The notes beneath the pieces are model-generated. The model saw only the letters and a program-made list of their open reading frames with translations, had not been told where the DNA came from and searched no databases. This document shows positions 52,966 to 62,122 of a stretch of DNA of 64,000 nt, piece after piece. Source of the DNA: Limnohabitans sp. Jir72. GTDB taxonomy: Bacteria > Pseudomonadota > Gammaproteobacteria > Burkholderiales > Burkholderiaceae_C. A program made the position numbers and the translations under genes. The stretch lies in the NCBI RefSeq assembly GCF_003063575.1, contig NZ_NESC01000006.1, positions 124,001 through 188,000 of the forward strand, written 5' to 3'. Within the stretch, counting starts at the first letter, position 1. Every line of letters starts with the position of its first letter.

Positions 52966-53961
52966 ATGCAATACGCCAATTTGGGCAAGAGCCCTCTGAA
53001 AGTCTCACGCCTGTGCGTGGGCACCATGATGTTTGCCGATCAGACGCCGCTGGACGAGGCGCGTAGCATCCTGGACCACGCCCTGGACTTGGGCTGTAAT
53101 TTTCTGGACACGGCCGACGTTTACAGCCTTGGCCAATCCGAGGCGATGCTGGGGCAATTGTTGCCAGGTCAGCGGCACCGCTGGGTGCTGGCCAGCAAGC
53201 TGGGCAATGCCATGTCGTCTTTGCCCAACGAAAGTCATTACTCGCGCAGCTGGGTGATGCGTGCTTGCGAGGGCAGTTTGAGCCGTTTGGGTACGGATCA
53301 CCTGGACATTTATTACCTGCACCGCGACTACAACGGCATGAACCTGGAAGAGCCCTTGCGGGCCATCGAGGCTTTGCTGCGCGAGGGCAAAATCCGCTAT
53401 TGGGGCGTCTCCAATTTCCGGGGGTGGCGCATCGCCGAGATGGTCAACATGGCCCGGCAAATGAACATGCCCGGCCCCGTGGTGTGCCAGCCTTATTACA
53501 ACTTGCTCAACCGCATGCCCGAGGTGGAAATTTTGGAAGCCTGCGGGCATTACGGTTTGGGCGTGGTGCCCTACAGCCCCATTGCACGCGGGGTGCTGAC
53601 GGGCAAATATGCGCCCGGCCAAGCGCCACAAGAGGGCAGCCGCGCCGCGCGGGCAGACAAGCGCATCCTAGAGACCGAATTCCGGGAAGAGTCCTTGCAG
53701 ATCGCACAAACCCTGCGACTGCATTGCGAGCGTAAAGGCGTGTCACTGGCGCACTTTGCCACCGCCTGGGTGCTTGCCAACCGCCATGTGAGCGCGGTCA
53801 TTGCAGGCCCGCGCACGCTGACGCAGTGGCAAGACTATGCGGCTGCGCTGGATGTGGTCATCACGCCAGAGGACGAGGCGCTGGTCAACAGTCTGGTGGC
53901 ACCAGGCCATCCCTCGACGCCTGGCTACAACGACCCGTCCTATCCGCTGAATGGTCGTTGA
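52966..53961 (+). CDS. Aldo/keto reductase
   Basis: A 331-residue NADPH-dependent oxidoreductase of the Tas/YajO-like group. The catalytic tetrad is visible: Asp in NFLDTADVY, Tyr next to it, Lys in VLASKLGN, His in DIYYLHRDY. The C-terminal cofactor segment AVIAGPRTLTQW is present. The substrate is unknown. ATG 52966 has no clear ribosome-binding site. Its end overlaps the end of the convergent DUF2917 gene by 22 bases. Confidence 0.9.
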   Translation: MQYANLGKSPLKVSRLCVGTMMFADQTPLDEARSILDHALDLGCNFLDTADVYSLGQSEAMLGQLLPGQRHRWVLASKLGNAMSSLPNESHYSRSWVMRACEGSLSRLGTDHLDIYYLHRDYNGMNLEEPLRAIEALLREGKIRYWGVSNFRGWRIAEMVNMARQMNMPGPVVCQPYYNLLNRMPEVEILEACGHYGLGVVPYSPIARGVLTGKYAPGQAPQEGSRAARADKRILETEFREESLQIAQTLRLHCERKGVSLAHFATAWVLANRHVSAVIAGPRTLTQWQDYAAALDVVITPEDEALVNSLVAPGHPSTPGYNDPSYPLNGR

Positions 53962-54272
53962 TTCAGCCAGGCCAGAAGCCATGGGGGATGCCAGCCATTG
54001 GCAATGGCTGCGGCTGTATTTCGGTCACTTCGTTGGTTCCATGCAGGTCGAGTGGAATCCGTAACCCGAAGTTGGCTGTCCAGTTGCGCTTCGATCACAC
54101 AGCGTTCGCTGTGCAAAAGCATGGATTCACCAGCCCGAATAAAGTAGTCGACTGAATCGTTGCTTTGGGTGATCCAAACACAACCAGCGATCACGTGCAA
54201 CATTTGAGGCGCAGCACAGCGCATAGACAGGATGTGGTTGGCTGACAAGTTGTGCTCTTGATCTGAGTGCAT
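53940..54272 (-). CDS. DUF2917-like protein
   Basis: A 110-residue protein with a cupin-like core, LHVIAGCVWITQSNDSVDYF, then FIRAGESMLLHSERCVIEA. This layout matches the small DUF2917 proteins encoded next to regulators in Burkholderiales. ATG 54272 follows a strong GGAGG at five bases; an upstream in-frame ATG at 54308 is less likely. It is divergent from a MocR regulator and probably under its control. Confidence 0.7.
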   Translation of the reverse strand: MHSDQEHNLSANHILSMRCAAPQMLHVIAGCVWITQSNDSVDYFIRAGESMLLHSERCVIEAQLDSQLRVTDSTRPAWNQRSDRNTAAAIANGWHPPWLLAWLNQRPFSG

Positions 54273-54465
54273 GAAAACCTCCGTTGAATCGCTGATCGAG
54301 GACTCCAATGTCTCGCATCACAGTGCGCAGCGTTAGGTACAAGAGGTGGTCATGCGGGGTGTGACAACCACGCTTCAGAAGTCATCTGTTCGGTTCAATT
54401 TGTGCCAATCTGTGCTGCTCCATGACACCGCTGTGATGCGTGTGTTGTTGCACAATGAGCCAGTC

Positions 54466-55941
54466 ATGAATTCATTGAACTTGCCGTCGATCACTTCCAA
54501 TGCACCCCGGTATGTGCAGATGGCGATGCGGATGGCCGAGTTGATCGAATCGGGTGCTTTCCAATCAGGACAGCGCTTGCCATCGGTGCGTGACACCGCA
54601 GCCCAGGAGGGGGTGTCGATTTCTACGGCGATGCAGGCTTTTCGGTGGCTTGAAGACAAAGGCCTGGCCCAGGCCAAACCCAAGGCGGGTTATTTTGTGA
54701 GCAAACTGCGCAAGCGCATTGACTTGCCCACGGTCGGCCAGCCGCCCGCTCACAGCGTGCATGTGCAAAGGCAAAGCCGAACCGATGTGATCCGGCTGGA
54801 TGGCGGGCAAGCGATTCGGGTGAATTTGGGCGGTACCTGCCCACGCGACTCGATGTTGTTTGACGAAGACCGGGTCCGTGTGGCCGTCAGCCGTGCCACG
54901 CGTGTCCACCGCCGTACCTTGGTGTCATACACCAACGAAGCTGGAACGCCTGCTTTGCAAAATGCAGTGGCGCAACGGGCCCTGCATCTGGGCTGTTCAT
55001 TGCGTGGTGAAGACGTGGTGATCACCTCCAGTTGCATCCATGCGGTGAGCTTGTGCCTGATGGCAGTTACCCGTCCAGGCGATGTGGTCGCGCTGGAGTC
55101 GCCAACGTTTTTTGGGTTTCTGGATTTGCTGGAAGCCTTGAACTTGCGGGTGGTCGAGATCCCTTCGCACCCGCGAACGGGTTTGTCTTTGCCCGCCTTG
55201 CAATTGGCGCTGGATACACAGCCGATCAAGGCTGTGCTGGCGGTGCCGACACTGTCGAACCCCTTGGGGGCGATCATGCCGCTGTCAGAGAAAAAGGCCT
55301 TGGTGAAATTGCTGGCCGCGCACCACATTCCGCTGATCGAAGACGTGGTGTTCAACGACCTGTTGGCCTCGGACGAACGCCGCAAAGCGGTCAAGGCTTT
55401 TGACCGCGATGGCTCGGTTATGGTGTGCGGTTCGTTTTCCAAAACCCTGGCCCCCGGCATTCGATTGGGCTGGGTGGATGCCGGTCGCTGGAAAGACCAG
55501 GTGGCCGCGCTGCAGCGTGTGCAGGGCGCAGCCACCAACGAAGTGCTGGAGCACGCACTGGCGGATTTGTTGACCCAAACCGCCTACGAGTCACAGATGC
55601 GCCGATTGCGCGTCACCATGAAATCGCGCTTGCATGAGGCGCGGAAACTGGTCAGCAGTCACTTCCCCAAGGGCACCCGTGTGAGTGATCCGGCTGCAGG
55701 CTACACCCTGTGGGTGGAGTTGCCGCCAGAGCTAGACAGCATGCGCTTGTTGGCGTTGTCCGCCAAAGAGGGCATTGCCTTCGGCCCGGGGCGCTTGTTT
55801 TCAGCCACCGACCGCTATGCCCATTGTTTACGTTTGAGTTTTTCGGGGGCTTGGGGCGAAGCCGAAAAAGCGGGACTGAGCCGGTTAGGGCATCTGGCGC
55901 AGTCACTGCAGCATAAACCCTCAATGGCGCTTAGACCTTAA
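54466..55941 (+). CDS. MocR-type transcriptional regulator (GntR HTH fused to aminotransferase)
   Basis: A 491-residue protein. A GntR winged helix (about residues 15-80) contains SGQRLPSVRDTAAQEGVS. A fold-type I aminotransferase-like domain follows (about 110-480). The PLP Lys lies in CGSFSKTLAPGIRLG. Such regulators sense PLP or an amino acid adduct. Other starts lie upstream in frame; ATG 54466 is closest to the conserved region. Its stop overlaps the convergent U32 gene by four bases. Confidence 0.93.
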   Translation: MNSLNLPSITSNAPRYVQMAMRMAELIESGAFQSGQRLPSVRDTAAQEGVSISTAMQAFRWLEDKGLAQAKPKAGYFVSKLRKRIDLPTVGQPPAHSVHVQRQSRTDVIRLDGGQAIRVNLGGTCPRDSMLFDEDRVRVAVSRATRVHRRTLVSYTNEAGTPALQNAVAQRALHLGCSLRGEDVVITSSCIHAVSLCLMAVTRPGDVVALESPTFFGFLDLLEALNLRVVEIPSHPRTGLSLPALQLALDTQPIKAVLAVPTLSNPLGAIMPLSEKKALVKLLAAHHIPLIEDVVFNDLLASDERRKAVKAFDRDGSVMVCGSFSKTLAPGIRLGWVDAGRWKDQVAALQRVQGAATNEVLEHALADLLTQTAYESQMRRLRVTMKSRLHEARKLVSSHFPKGTRVSDPAAGYTLWVELPPELDSMRLLALSAKEGIAFGPGRLFSATDRYAHCLRLSFSGAWGEAEKAGLSRLGHLAQSLQHKPSMALRP

Positions 55942-57305
55942 AACATCCGTGCAATCAATGCCCCATCAGCCGGACCTTCCATCGGAATCCACACTTTGAG
56001 CGGGCTGCCGGGGGCCACGTCGATGGCTTCGCCTTTGCCGTTTTTCATGGCGTTCAGTTTCACTTTGCGGTTGCCGCTGGGGTGGATGACCTCGATCGTG
56101 TCGCCCACTGAAAACTTGTTCTTGGTTTCCACTTCGACCCAGCCGTCTTGCACGCTGCGCACCTCGCCCACAAACTGGCTGCGGTGGCCCACCGAGTGGC
56201 CGGTTTCGTAGTTCTGGTAATCCTGCGCGGGGCGGCGCTCCAAAAAGCCCGAGGTGTAGCCGCGTGAGGCCAGGCCGTCGAGTTCGCTGATGAGCTCGGG
56301 GTTGAAGGGGCGTCCGGCCACGGCGTCGTCGATGGCGCGGCGGTACACCTGCGCGGTGCGGCTCACGTAATAGAGGCTCTTGGTGCGGCCTTCGATCTTG
56401 AGCGAGTCCACACCTATTTTGACCAGGCGTTCGATCAGCTCGACGGCGCGCAGGTCCTTGCTGTTCATGATGTAGGTGCCGTGTTCGTCTTCCATGATGG
56501 GCATGAGCGCACCGGGGCGATTGGCTTCTTCGATCAAGTACACCTTGTCGGCAGCAGGGTGGCGCTGGCCGTCACCGCAAGCCGAGAAGTTTTTCTCGGC
56601 AGCTTCTTGCTCTTGCTCGAAGCTGAAGTCGCCTTCCATGCGGGTGGGTTTGACCTCGCCAGAATCGGTTTCGTCGGTGGCTTCTTGCGTGCCGTAACTC
56701 CAGCGGCAGGCGTTGGTGCAGGTGCCTTGGTTGGGGTCGCGGCGGTTGAAATAGCCCGAGAGCAGGCAGCGGCCCGAATACGCAATGCACAGCGCACCGT
56801 GCACAAAGACTTCCAGCTCCATGTCCGGGCATTCCTGGCGGATTTTCTCGACCTCGTCGAGGCTCAGTTCGCGGCTCAGGATGATGCGGGCCACGCCCAT
56901 TTTTTGCCAGAACTTCACGGCCGCCCAGTTGACGGTGTTGGCCTGCACCGAGAGGTGGATGGACATCTCGGGCCACTTGTCGCGCACCATCATGATCAGG
57001 CCCGGGTCTGCCATGATCAGGGCGTCGGGCTTCATGGCGATCACGGGCTCGATGTCGCGCAGGTAGGTGCGGACCTTGTCGTTGTGCGGGAGCAGGTTGC
57101 TGGTGACGAAGAACTTTTTGCCCCGAGCGTGCGCTTCGGAAATGCCGATGCCGATTTGTTCGAGCTTAAATTCGTTGTTGCGCGCACGCAGGCTGTAGCG
57201 GGGTTGGCCTGCGTAAATCGCGTCGGCGCCAAAGTCGTAAGCGGCACGCATTTTGTCGAGCGAGCCCGCAGGCAATAAAAGTTCAGGGGATTTGATCATC
57301 GTCAT
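55938..57305 (-). CDS. yegQ: U32 peptidase-family protein, tRNA uridine hydroxylase TrhP-like
   Basis: A 455-residue protein of E. coli YegQ/TrhP size. In E. coli it takes part in prephenate-dependent hydroxylation of U34 in tRNA. PELLLPAGSLDKMRAAYDFG opens it. The U32 signature with four Cys (HGALCIAYSGRCLLSGY, then CTNACRWSY) lies near residues 170-200 and probably holds an iron-sulfur cluster. The start is placed at ATG 57305; the second Met two codons on is equally possible. Confidence 0.92.
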   Translation of the reverse strand: MTMIKSPELLLPAGSLDKMRAAYDFGADAIYAGQPRYSLRARNNEFKLEQIGIGISEAHARGKKFFVTSNLLPHNDKVRTYLRDIEPVIAMKPDALIMADPGLIMMVRDKWPEMSIHLSVQANTVNWAAVKFWQKMGVARIILSRELSLDEVEKIRQECPDMELEVFVHGALCIAYSGRCLLSGYFNRRDPNQGTCTNACRWSYGTQEATDETDSGEVKPTRMEGDFSFEQEQEAAEKNFSACGDGQRHPAADKVYLIEEANRPGALMPIMEDEHGTYIMNSKDLRAVELIERLVKIGVDSLKIEGRTKSLYYVSRTAQVYRRAIDDAVAGRPFNPELISELDGLASRGYTSGFLERRPAQDYQNYETGHSVGHRSQFVGEVRSVQDGWVEVETKNKFSVGDTIEVIHPSGNRKVKLNAMKNGKGEAIDVAPGSPLKVWIPMEGPADGALIARMF

Positions 57306-57358
57306 AGCCCCTGATTGTCCTATTTATTGCAGGGCCATTGCCGGGGCACAATTGATGC

Positions 57359-58567
57359 ATGACAAGAAACATTGCCCCAGCGGGGCTCACACAAGTGGTG
57401 ATCGCCGGTGGTGGCATCGGCGGCCTGGCTGCAGCCTTGGCTTGTTCCCGGCAGGGCGTGGCGGTGCAACTGATGGAGCGTGCCTCTCAGTTCAGTGAGG
57501 TGGGCGCAGGCATCCAGATCGGCCCCAATGTCACGCGCATCTTGCAGGCCTGGGGCCTTGAGGATGGATTGAACCGCGTGGCTGCTTTTCCCAAGCGTTT
57601 ACAAGCCCGCGATGCCCAGACCGGGCAGGTGCTCGGCCGTTTGCGTCTGGGCGAGCGTGCGCAGGCTTTGTATGGCGCGCCTTATGCCACCATCCACCGC
57701 GCTGATTTGCATGCCCTGTTGTTGGACGCGGCGCAGGCTGCAGGGGTGCAGACCGCCTTGGGCCAAACCATCGCAGGCTGGTCCGAATCGGCAGAGGGTG
57801 TCACGGTCCAAAGCGTCAGCGGGCAGACCTGGCAGGCCGATGCGCTGGTGGGGGCCGATGGCGTTTGGAGCGCCGTGCGGCAACAGCTTTTGGCCGACGC
57901 GCCCGCGCGTTTCACGGGGCATCTGGCTTTCAGGGCCTTGGTGCCCCAGGCCGATTTGCCCCAGGGCTTGCGGTCTGACGAGGTGACGGTCTGGATGGGG
58001 CCGCGCTTGCATGTGGTGCATTACCCCGTGCAAGCGGGGCGGGCGCTCAATGTGATCGCCATTGTGCATGGCGAAAAACCAGCCAACCCCCACGACTGGG
58101 ACCACGCCGGGCATGCAGACACTTTGATGCAAGCCATTGGCCATACAGGCAATGACTTGCGCCAACGCTTGGAAGCCATTCCTGCTTGGCGCTTGTGGGC
58201 CTTGCACGACCGAGCGCCCGTGAGCGCCGCCAGCCAGATGGCGCAAGGCCGGGTGGCCTTGTTGGGCGACGCGGCGCACCCCATGCGGCCTTATCTGGCG
58301 CAAGGCGCGGGCATGGCGATTGAAGATGCACAAGTGCTGGCGCAGTGCCTTGCCCAAGGCTCGGGCACTGTGGCGCATCGCCTGCAGGCTTATGCCGAAA
58401 AGCGCTGGGCCCGCAACGCCCGGGTGCAGGCCCGGGCGATCCGCAATGGGCAAATTTTCCACGCCCAAGGTCTAGTGGCCATAGGCCGCAATCTGTCCAT
58501 GCGGCTCATGGGCGAGCGCCTGATGGATGTGCCTTGGCTCTATGGCGGTGGTTCGGTGACAGCCTGA
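57359..58567 (+). CDS. FAD-dependent monooxygenase (UbiH/salicylate hydroxylase type)
   Basis: A 402-residue class A flavin monooxygenase. VVIAGGGIGGLAAALA binds FAD, GADGVWSAVR is the DG motif near residue 165, and LLGDAAHPMRPYLAQGAGMA is the GD motif near residue 302. The substrate is probably an aromatic acid, but this is not shown. CACAAT (57347-57352) lies six bases ahead of the ATG and no ribosome-binding site is visible, so the mRNA may be leaderless. No neighbour suggests a pathway. Confidence 0.9.
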   Translation: MTRNIAPAGLTQVVIAGGGIGGLAAALACSRQGVAVQLMERASQFSEVGAGIQIGPNVTRILQAWGLEDGLNRVAAFPKRLQARDAQTGQVLGRLRLGERAQALYGAPYATIHRADLHALLLDAAQAAGVQTALGQTIAGWSESAEGVTVQSVSGQTWQADALVGADGVWSAVRQQLLADAPARFTGHLAFRALVPQADLPQGLRSDEVTVWMGPRLHVVHYPVQAGRALNVIAIVHGEKPANPHDWDHAGHADTLMQAIGHTGNDLRQRLEAIPAWRLWALHDRAPVSAASQMAQGRVALLGDAAHPMRPYLAQGAGMAIEDAQVLAQCLAQGSGTVAHRLQAYAEKRWARNARVQARAIRNGQIFHAQGLVAIGRNLSMRLMGERLMDVPWLYGGGSVTA

Positions 58568-58740
58568 CTCCACCTGCAAAATCCCTTCACCTCGCGTGAG
58601 TGCAAGTGATGTGGGGTGAGTCTGAAGATCAAGAGTTTCAAAAAAGAACAGCCATGCGGGCAAGATCAACGCCTGCTTGCTCAGAATGAGCACAAAGTCA
58701 GGCTTGGGCCTTTTCTTGACCCTGTTGCAAATGCATGCCC

Positions 58741-58770
58741 AAAAAAATAGCCCGCATCAGCGGGCTATTT
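58741..58770 (-). terminator. Intrinsic terminator of rhlE
   Basis: AAATAGCCCGC (58745-58755) pairs perfectly with GCGGGCTATTT (58760-58770) around a four-base loop. On the minus strand the stem is followed by a T run. It lies 20 bases after the rhlE stop. Confidence 0.9.
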
Positions 58771-58790
58771 CAAGTCATCAGAGGTGTCGA

Positions 58791-60665
58791 TCAGCGACCG
58801 AAGCCGCCGCGGTTGCCACCCCCGCCACCGCCGCCAAAGCCACGGCCACCACCGCCATTGCCTCCCCCATTGCCGCCGCCAAAGCCACGACCACCGCCAC
58901 CGCCGCCATGACGGCGGTTGCCGCTGGCCAGGCTGTCGATGCTGGTGCGTGTCGGGTCAGGTTGGCCGCTGGTGCGCACAGGCTTGCGGTTGGGCAAGTC
59001 CAGACGCGCAAACTGCGTGGTCTTCAAGGGGTCAATGTGGCGTGGCAACTCGTCATCGTGGCTGCGACGGTCTTGACCGCCGCCTTGACCTCCACCTTGA
59101 GGGCCACGACCAGGGCCACGGCCTTCAGGACGCGGACCACGCGGAGCGGGACGGCCTTGGCCATCGCCACGGTTGTCAAAACGCGGATCGCCGCGCTGCT
59201 CTTGACCGCGACCGCCATCACGGTTGCCACCTTCGCGGCGGCCGTCACCTTGGCCTTCAAAACGTGGTGCGCCTTGTGGGCCATTGCGGCGTGAAGGTGC
59301 GGGGCCATTGCGCGATGGACGGGGCTGGCCCTGACCTTCAGCGCGTGGCTGACGCTGGCCACCGGAGCTGCCACCGGGGGCTTTGTTGTCGCGGATGCGT
59401 TGCATCATGTCCTGGCGTGCGGCCTTGGCGGCAGCGGCCATCACATCGCGGCTTGGCGGCTTGCCTGCGCCGCCCCACAAAGTCTGGCGACCCATGGCGA
59501 TGGGCTCGGCCACTTCGCCTGGCTCGGGGCCAAAGCCTTCGAGCAACTGCACTGGAATCTCCTGCTTGGTGAAGCGCTCGATGTCCATCATGAAACCTTC
59601 TTCGTCCAAGCAGACCAGGCTCACGGCCTCGCCGCTGGCGCCCGCGCGGCCTGTGCGGCCAATGCGGTGCACGTAGTCTTCCGAGACGTTCGGGATCTCG
59701 TAGTTCACCACGTGTGGCAAGTCTTCGATGTCAATGCCGCGTGCAGCGATGTCGGTGGCCACCAAAGCGCGGATGTCACCGCTCTTGAAACCGGCCAACG
59801 CTTGCGTGCGGGCGGTCTGGCTCTTGTTGCCGTGCAGGGCCATGGCTTTCACGCCATTTTTGGTCAGGAAGTCGGCCACATTGTTGGCGCCGAACTTGGT
59901 GCGTGTGAACACCAGCACCTGACTCCAGTCGTGCTTCTGGATGATGTGCAGCAGCACGTCTTTCTTCTTGCCGCGGCCCACGGGGTGGATCACTTGCGTG
60001 ATCCGTTGCACCGTGGTGTTGCTGGGCGTGACCTGAATGCTTTGCGGGTTCTTGAGCAGGTTGCCCGCCAACTCGCGGATCTCGTCACTGAAGGTGGCCG
60101 AGAACAGCAGGCTTTGCTTGTCTTTGGGCACCAGGGCCAGCACTTTTTTCACGTCGTGGATGAAGCCCATGTCCAGCATGCGGTCGGCTTCGTCGAGCAC
60201 CAAAATTTCGATGCTGGACAAGTCCAAGAAGCCTTGGCCTTGCAAGTCCAGCAGACGACCGGGTGTGGCCACCAAAATGTCCACGCCTTTTTTGACCTTG
60301 CTGATTTGCGGGTTCATGCCCACACCACCGAAGATCACGGTGGAGTCGAGCTTGAGGTATTTGCCGTAGTCGCGCACCGACTCTTCGACCTGGGCGGCCA
60401 ATTCGCGGGTGGGCGTCAGCACCAAGGCGCGGATGGCTTTGCCGCCAAAGCGGTTTTGGCCAGGCTCACTCAGGCTCAGCTTGTGCAGCATGGGCAGCGT
60501 GAACGCGGCGGTTTTGCCGGTGCCGGTTTGTGCACCAGCCAACAGGTCTTGACCTGCGAGCACGGCCGGAATGGCTTGTGCCTGAATGGGGGTGGGTGTT
60601 TCGTAGCCGAGCTCGCGCACAGCTTGCATGATGGCTGGAGCCAGATTCAATTCTTCAAAGTTCAT
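58791..60665 (-). CDS. rhlE: DEAD-box RNA helicase RhlE family
   Basis: A 624-residue helicase. The core motifs are Q-motif [54 protein letters not shown] and [12 protein letters not shown]. The last about 230 residues are disordered, first Gly/Arg/Gln/Pro-rich, then a glycine-rich RGG-type tail ([15 protein letters not shown]) that probably binds RNA. Such helicases help RNA decay with RNase E or ribosome assembly at low temperature. It is followed by a strong terminator. Confidence 0.96.
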   Translation of the reverse strand: MNFEELNLAPAIMQAVRELGYETPTPIQAQAIPAVLAGQDLLAGAQTGTGKTAAFTLPMLHKLSLSEPGQNRFGGKAIRALVLTPTRELAAQVEESVRDYGKYLKLDSTVIFGGVGMNPQISKVKKGVDILVATPGRLLDLQGQGFLDLSSIEILVLDEADRMLDMGFIHDVKKVLALVPKDKQSLLFSATFSDEIRELAGNLLKNPQSIQVTPSNTTVQRITQVIHPVGRGKKKDVLLHIIQKHDWSQVLVFTRTKFGANNVADFLTKNGVKAMALHGNKSQTARTQALAGFKSGDIRALVATDIAARGIDIEDLPHVVNYEIPNVSEDYVHRIGRTGRAGASGEAVSLVCLDEEGFMMDIERFTKQEIPVQLLEGFGPEPGEVAEPIAMGRQTLWGGAGKPPSRDVMAAAAKAARQDMMQRIRDNKAPGGSSGGQRQPRAEGQGQPRPSRNGPAPSRRNGPQGAPRFEGQGDGRREGGNRDGGRGQEQRGDPRFDNRGDGQGRPAPRGPRPEGRGPGRGPQGGGQGGGQDRRSHDDELPRHIDPLKTTQFARLDLPNRKPVRTSGQPDPTRTSIDSLASGNRRHGGGGGGRGFGGGNGGGNGGGGRGFGGGGGGGNRGGFGR

Positions 60666-61000
60666 TTTTCACAGAGCGCCATGTCCGGCGCAGGTATCGG
60701 CTCATTCAACTGCGGGTGGCAGTTACCAGTGTTGGCCGATAAGTCTTAAGGTGGGCATGGAAACCGCAGGCGCTTGTTTTGAGCGTTGCCTGGGTCAGGC
60801 CCCAGCAGAAGTGCTGATGTTGCGGCAACTGGAGGCTGCAACGGCGTCCATTGTCGCACAAACCCTGAATGGCTGGATTCAGTCCGACCAAGTCGGTGGC
60901 CTCAAGCCTGAAAATTGTGTTGGCATCGTGGGTTCAAACCCCAATTCAATAAACAACAACGGGCCCTTAGACTGTTGTGTACAAACAAACGCGAAGACCA
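60666..61000. other. rhlE-tctC intergenic region
   Basis: A 335-base gap. A frame from 60751 (GTG, then ATG 60757) has coding-like composition (METAGACFERCLGQ, then LRQLEAATASIVAQTL) but runs out of frame into the next gene and is not recognised; a decayed gene is possible. Near the end lie a TAGACT -10-like hexamer and a TTGTGTACAA inverted repeat, listed separately. Confidence 0.45.
60968..60984 (+). promoter_or_regulatory. Candidate promoter and operator upstream of the TctC gene
   Basis: TAGACT (60968-60973) could be a -10, and TTGTGTACAA (60975-60984) is an inverted TTGT/ACAA pair lying where transcription would begin. The half-sites match the TTGT-N2-ACAA pattern of FadR-type GntR repressors. 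No such regulator is in the window. Confidence 0.4.
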
Positions 61001-62008
61001 ATGACCAAAAAGAACTCACCCCATCGCCGCCACTTTCTTCACGCAGCAGCACTGGCTGCGGGCGTTGTGGCCGCCAGCAGTCCTCTGGTCAATGCTTGGG
61101 CGCAAGCGCCCAAGTGGCCCTCCAAGCCCATTCGGATCATCGTCGCTTTCCCACCCGGCGGTCTGACCGATGCCCTGGCCCGCAGTTATGGCGAGCACCT
61201 GTCCAGCAAGCTGGGGGTACCGGTGGTCATCGACAACAAACCCGGTGCAGGAGCCATCATTGGCATCGATGCCTGTGCCAAATCACCGGCCGACGGCTAC
61301 ACCCTGGTCATGAGCACCTCGGGCACCTTTTGGCAAAACCGCATCCTGTACACCAAGCTGCCTTACAACCTCGACAAAGACCTGACCCCTGTGACCGTCT
61401 TCCCGTCCGGGCCGCTGGTGGTGGGCATCAACGACAAAATTCCCGCCAAGAACATGGCCGAGTTTGTCGAATGGGCCAAAAAGAACCCCACCTCGATGGG
61501 CACCTATGCGCCGGGCTCTTACCCGCACATGGTGGCTGACCAGACCAACCGCCGCTTTGGCACCCAAATTCAGTCGGTGCATTACAAAGGTGAAGCCGCC
61601 ATGTGGCTGGATGTGGCTTCGGGCCAATCGCAAATTGCGGTGGGCAGCTACTTGGCTTTCAATGCCGTGGCCTCGCGCGGCGTGCGCCCCATTGGCGTCA
61701 CAGGCAGCTACCGCTCGCCCAAATTGCCCAACGTGCCGACGCTGATGGAACAAGGCGATACCGCCAAACTCGTCAGTCTGGAAGGTGGCTTGCCCATGCT
61801 CGCGCCTGCAGGCACACCCGAGCCGATCCTCAAACGCCTGGCCGACGAAGCTGTGGCCTGGTCCAACACCGACAAGGCCGCCAAGCTGCGCGAAACCTTC
61901 GCCATCCCCAACAAACCCAAGAACCTGGCCGATACGCGCAAGGACTGGGAGGGCGAAGTGCCCGTCTGGATCAAGCTGGCGGTGGACTTGGGCATCAAGC
62001 TCGACTGA
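61001..62008 (+). CDS. Bug-family (TctC-like) periplasmic solute-binding protein
   Basis: A 335-residue extracytoplasmic receptor. The N-terminus carries a twin-arginine type signal RRHFLHAAALAAGVVAAS cut near WAQ-APK. The mature part starts with WPSKPIRIIVAFPPGGLTD, the Bug signature; VVIDNKPGAGAIIGIDA follows. These proteins bind carboxylates such as citrate or dicarboxylates. No TctAB membrane genes are adjacent, which is usual for the many orphan Bug proteins of Comamonadaceae. ATG 61001 is preferred to an earlier in-frame start. Confidence 0.93.
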   Translation: MTKKNSPHRRHFLHAAALAAGVVAASSPLVNAWAQAPKWPSKPIRIIVAFPPGGLTDALARSYGEHLSSKLGVPVVIDNKPGAGAIIGIDACAKSPADGYTLVMSTSGTFWQNRILYTKLPYNLDKDLTPVTVFPSGPLVVGINDKIPAKNMAEFVEWAKKNPTSMGTYAPGSYPHMVADQTNRRFGTQIQSVHYKGEAAMWLDVASGQSQIAVGSYLAFNAVASRGVRPIGVTGSYRSPKLPNVPTLMEQGDTAKLVSLEGGLPMLAPAGTPEPILKRLADEAVAWSNTDKAAKLRETFAIPNKPKNLADTRKDWEGEVPVWIKLAVDLGIKLD

Positions 62009-62029
62009 GCCGAGGAACAAGCTGGCAAC

Positions 62030-62068
62030 AAAGCCCCGGCATTTTTTGAAATGCCGGGGCTTTGCGTC
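62030..62068 (+). terminator. Intrinsic terminator after the TctC gene
   Basis: AAAGCCCCGGCATTT (62030-62044) pairs perfectly with AAATGCCGGGGCTTT (62049-62063) around a TTTG loop. A T-containing stretch follows. It isolates the restriction gene downstream from the Bug gene. Confidence 0.88.
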
Positions 62069-62122
62069 TTTTGGGCCCCTAGAATGGACGCCATAGTTCT
62101 AAAAACCCCCCCACTTGCCGGA

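Noticed and set aside
58800..58930. Short repeated units that resemble a repeat array
   Set aside because: They are codons for the glycine-rich tail of RhlE, without regular spacers, so not CRISPR.
60928..60945. T-arm-like GGGTTCAAACCC, suggesting a tRNA or attachment site
   Set aside because: No D-arm, anticodon arm or acceptor stem can be built upstream, and no duplicate of the sequence was noticed that would mark an integration site.
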